Positions 61,969-64,000 of a stretch of DNA of 64,000 nucleotides are shown here, in pieces. The number at the start of each line of letters is the position of its first letter. The first letter of the stretch is position 1. The notes under the pieces are model-generated. The model searched no databases, had not been told where the DNA came from, and saw only the letters and a list, made by a program, of their open reading frames with translations. The DNA is from UBA4744 sp963723165 (GTDB lineage Bacteria; Actinomycetota; Acidimicrobiia; Spongiisociales; UBA4744). The position numbers and the translations under genes are program-made. The stretch covers positions 62,001 through 126,000 of the forward strand of contig CAVRPP010000007.1 in the NCBI GenBank assembly GCA_963723165.1, given 5' to 3'.

Positions 61969-62978
61969 TCGGGAGTCCCGGGTTGGTTCTTTTCGTCGAT
62001 CCAGGCATCGATCCGTTCCCAGACCTGGTAGAGCCAGGCGACCTGATCGGGGGATTCGGTGGGCAGAGTGCTTCTCGGGATTCTCCAGAACTCCACCTGG
62101 ACCGTCGTATTGACCATGGCGCCCGCCCAGATGTCGCGCAGGTGGGCGAACCCGTCCAAACCGTGGTGAGTGAGCACGACCACGTCGGCGGGGGACGTGG
62201 CTTCCAGCAGGGCCAGGGTTCCGCCGAGTCGCGGCGGGAGGAGGTATCTCAGCCGTTGAGCACGTGCGAGAATTGCCGGATCTCCCTGGCTCAGTTTCTC
62301 CAGAGCCCGCACCTGCTTTTCTTTCGTGAAGCGGGTACCCTCCGGATAGATCAACACTCCGTCATGTGCTTCGAGTCCCGCCCCCAGTTCACCGATCGCC
62401 CGCAGTTCCCCCTCGGTGTCGCCGGAACCACGTTCCACGAAGTAGTTGGGAAGACGATTGCCGGCTACGTCCAGGCACGGATCACTCAGCAATTCGCGTT
62501 TGAGCACGTAGCGGAGGCGGATATCGTTGGGCGCGCTGACCAGATTGGCCGGCAGCAGGTTGTCGACGATCGAGGTGTGGCGAGCCAGCAACAAGATGGG
62601 CCCGGGAGCAATCGTCTCTCCGCCGGCCACCTCGAATTCCATTCCGAAGATCCTCTGCACGGCCGCAAGCAACGTTGCGGCCCAGGCCTGCTGGATCGCG
62701 AAGGTCCTGTCGAGTAGAGAGCGGCGCGATCGCCCCAGCCCGGCTCCCAGCCAGGCTGCCCCCAGAGCTATCAGGCCGCCGACTTCTGCCGACAAATAGA
62801 CGACTCCGAACAGGTAGAGCCGTACTCCCATCCAATGGCGGCGCCGGACCAGCCAGCGCGTCGAGTCGGCCACGGCGATGGCGGGAAGCAGGAGCGGGGC
62901 CAGGGACAACATGAGGACCAGACCAAGAGCGAAGGCGGGGATGGTTCGCAGACGGCGGCGCCAGGTTCCAGGAGGCAT
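61965..62978 (-). CDS. Lysophospholipid acyltransferase family protein
   Basis: A 337-residue membrane acyltransferase. Two N-terminal helices precede LLLARHTSIVDNLLPANLVS (HxxxxD), VERGSGDTEGELRAIGELGA and GVLIYPEGTRFTKEKQVRAL (EGTR). It is larger than PlsC and resembles the second acyltransferase family of actinobacteria. It is coupled to the photolyase gene by an ATGA overlap, first in order. Function: transfer of an acyl chain to a lysophospholipid or similar acceptor. Confidence 0.87.
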   Translation of the reverse strand: MPPGTWRRRLRTIPAFALGLVLMLSLAPLLLPAIAVADSTRWLVRRRHWMGVRLYLFGVVYLSAEVGGLIALGAAWLGAGLGRSRRSLLDRTFAIQQAWAATLLAAVQRIFGMEFEVAGGETIAPGPILLLARHTSIVDNLLPANLVSAPNDIRLRYVLKRELLSDPCLDVAGNRLPNYFVERGSGDTEGELRAIGELGAGLEAHDGVLIYPEGTRFTKEKQVRALEKLSQGDPAILARAQRLRYLLPPRLGGTLALLEATSPADVVVLTHHGLDGFAHLRDIWAGAMVNTTVQVEFWRIPRSTLPTESPDQVAWLYQVWERIDAWIDEKNQPGTPE

Positions 62979-63111
62979 GTGCTTCTTTCTAGCGCATGGC
63001 GAGGAATCGTGATCGGCGCCTCATTGTCTACGGAGCCGGATTCGTTCCGGATGGCGCGCCGGGCCGACTCCCGATAACGTGGCTGTCAGCCGATTGAAGC
63101 GACGTCACGTC

Positions 63112-63768
63112 ATGTTCAAAGTCCCCGAACACTTCGAGCTGCCGGAAGGTGGAGGGCCGCTGGTCATTGGTGTGGCAGGTGGTTCGGGGTCGGGCAAGAC
63201 CACCATCTCCAGTGCCATCGTTGAACAGATCGGGCAGGACCAGGTGGCGCTCATTGAACACGACGCCTACTACCGGGAGTACGGGTCGCTGGCTGTTGAG
63301 GAAAAAGCCAAGATCAACTTCGATCATCCCGATTCGCTGGAGACCGAGTTACTGATAGAGCATCTGCGTACCCTCATCTCCGGTCAACCCATTGAGAGGC
63401 CCGTCTACGATTTCACCACCCATTCCCGGCTTCCCCAAACCGTCACGGTCGATCCGAAACCAACGATCGTGGTCGACGGAATCCTCGTGTTCACCGAGAG
63501 AGAGCTCCGGGAGTTGATGGACCTCAAGATATACGTGGACACCGATTCGGACTTGCGGGTCTTGCGGCGACTGCAGCGCGACATCGAGGAACGGGATCGG
63601 ACCCTGCAGGCGGTCATCACCCAGTATCTGTCCACGGTCCGGCCCATGCATCTCCAGTTCGTGGAACCCAGCAAACGGTACGCGGACATCATCATCCCTG
63701 AGGGATACAACCGCCGGGCAGTGGCGACCGTCATGGGCATGGTTCGCGAGTACCTGCGCCAGAGTTGA
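63112..63768 (+). CDS. udk: Uridine kinase
   Basis: A 218-residue P-loop kinase: GVAGGSGSGKTTISSAIVEQ (Walker A), then IEHDAYYREYGSL, FDHPDSLETELLIEHLRTLI, PVYDFTTHSRLPQTVTV and VVDGILVFTERELRELMDLK, in the normal uridine kinase order. It phosphorylates uridine/cytidine in pyrimidine salvage. A GTG at 63079 would add 11 residues; ATG 63112 is assumed. Confidence 0.93.
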   Translation: MFKVPEHFELPEGGGPLVIGVAGGSGSGKTTISSAIVEQIGQDQVALIEHDAYYREYGSLAVEEKAKINFDHPDSLETELLIEHLRTLISGQPIERPVYDFTTHSRLPQTVTVDPKPTIVVDGILVFTERELRELMDLKIYVDTDSDLRVLRRLQRDIEERDRTLQAVITQYLSTVRPMHLQFVEPSKRYADIIIPEGYNRRAVATVMGMVREYLRQS

Positions 63769-63804
63769 GTTCCGGCCCGCATCGATCTCCATATACTGCA
63801 GCCC

Positions 63805-64000
63805 ATGCACTCGACGGTCGCAGTTCTCGGCACAGGGGCAATGGGTGAAGCGCTTGTCTCCGGACTGTTGCGCGCCGGATGGGAACCCGGCGAGATAACC
63901 ATGGCGGTACGCCGCGACGAGCGACGCCGCGAGCTGGCCGATCGCACCGGGTGCGCCGTGTTCCTCAATCCGGTCGACGCCCTCGCAGGCAAGGAGGTCG
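63805..64000 (+). CDS. proC: Pyrroline-5-carboxylate reductase, N-terminal part (cut by window end)
   Basis: The first 65 residues of an NAD(P)H-binding reductase: MHSTVAVLGTGAMGEALVSG with GxGxMG, then LLRAGWEPGEITMAVRRDER. This fits ProC, the last step of proline synthesis. The gene continues beyond 64000. Confidence 0.85.
   Translation, partial: MHSTVAVLGTGAMGEALVSGLLRAGWEPGEITMAVRRDERRRELADRTGCAVFLNPVDALAGKEV

Overview
The window looks like chromosomal DNA of a high-GC member of the Actinomycetota, most likely an Acidimicrobiia-like aquatic or soil lineage. This is an inference from composition, frequent GTG/TTG starts, many 4-bp ATGA overlaps, Thr-rich stalks on lipoproteins, a SigK/RskA-type ECF sigma/anti-sigma pair, a class F-like sortase and a heliorhodopsin. 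No rRNA, tRNA, phage, IS element or CRISPR array was recognised; almost everything is ordinary chromosomal coding sequence with short intergenic gaps.

Layout. 0-3 kb: tail of a MoxR/DUF58 operon. 3-10.5 kb: a Crp/Fnr regulator divergent from a TlpA-like redoxin, an MFS permease, an OB-fold membrane protein, a decayed patatin remnant fused by a 4-bp overlap to a CcdA-like thiol transporter, a LapA-domain protein, a TSUP permease, and an intact CapV-like patatin. 10.5-14 kb: a secreted protein plus an ECF sigma factor and a very large anti-sigma/sensor protein. 14-20 kb: SDR, AlkA-like glycosylase, an orphan ParA, MsrB, YgjP-like metalloprotease, GNAT. 20-30.5 kb: pyruvate phosphate dikinase, YwiC, Tag, cupin, DUF819, an S1P-lyase-like PLP enzyme, a lipoprotein beta-propeller, a membrane molybdopterin oxidoreductase. 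30.7-37.6 kb: threonine synthase with an NmrA-like reductase, a diheme lipoprotein, a peroxiredoxin-like gene with an in-frame TGA at its active site (probable selenoprotein), an HATPase sensor protein and an acyl-CoA dehydrogenase. 37.9-45.6 kb: paired ABC exporters, a protein made of exact 22-residue repeats, an MFS pump, RraA and a PlsC-like acyltransferase; this stretch carries about seven single-base frameshifts. 45.6-50.3 kb: radical SAM protein divergent from heliorhodopsin, SnoaL-like, PLDc_N and an ABC transporter. 50.3-50.7 kb: a gene-free, hairpin-rich segment. 50.7-55.2 kb: SurE, HhH protein, DUF1801, terpene-cyclase-like protein and SDR, separated by copies of a 50-bp inverted-repeat element. 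55.2-58.3 kb: SigK/RskA, DUF4397 protein and sortase. 58.4-64 kb: small proteins, CPD photolyase with an acyltransferase, uridine kinase and the start of proC.

The main points for follow-up are the candidate SelL-related selenoprotein (33533-34081), the 22-mer repeat protein (41648-42470), the dispersed inverted repeat (22978, 52149, 53571, 54172), heliorhodopsin (46579-47346), the structured gene-free segment 50290-50660, and the frameshift cluster at 40.7-44.9 kb, which needs read-level checking before any of those genes is called dead.
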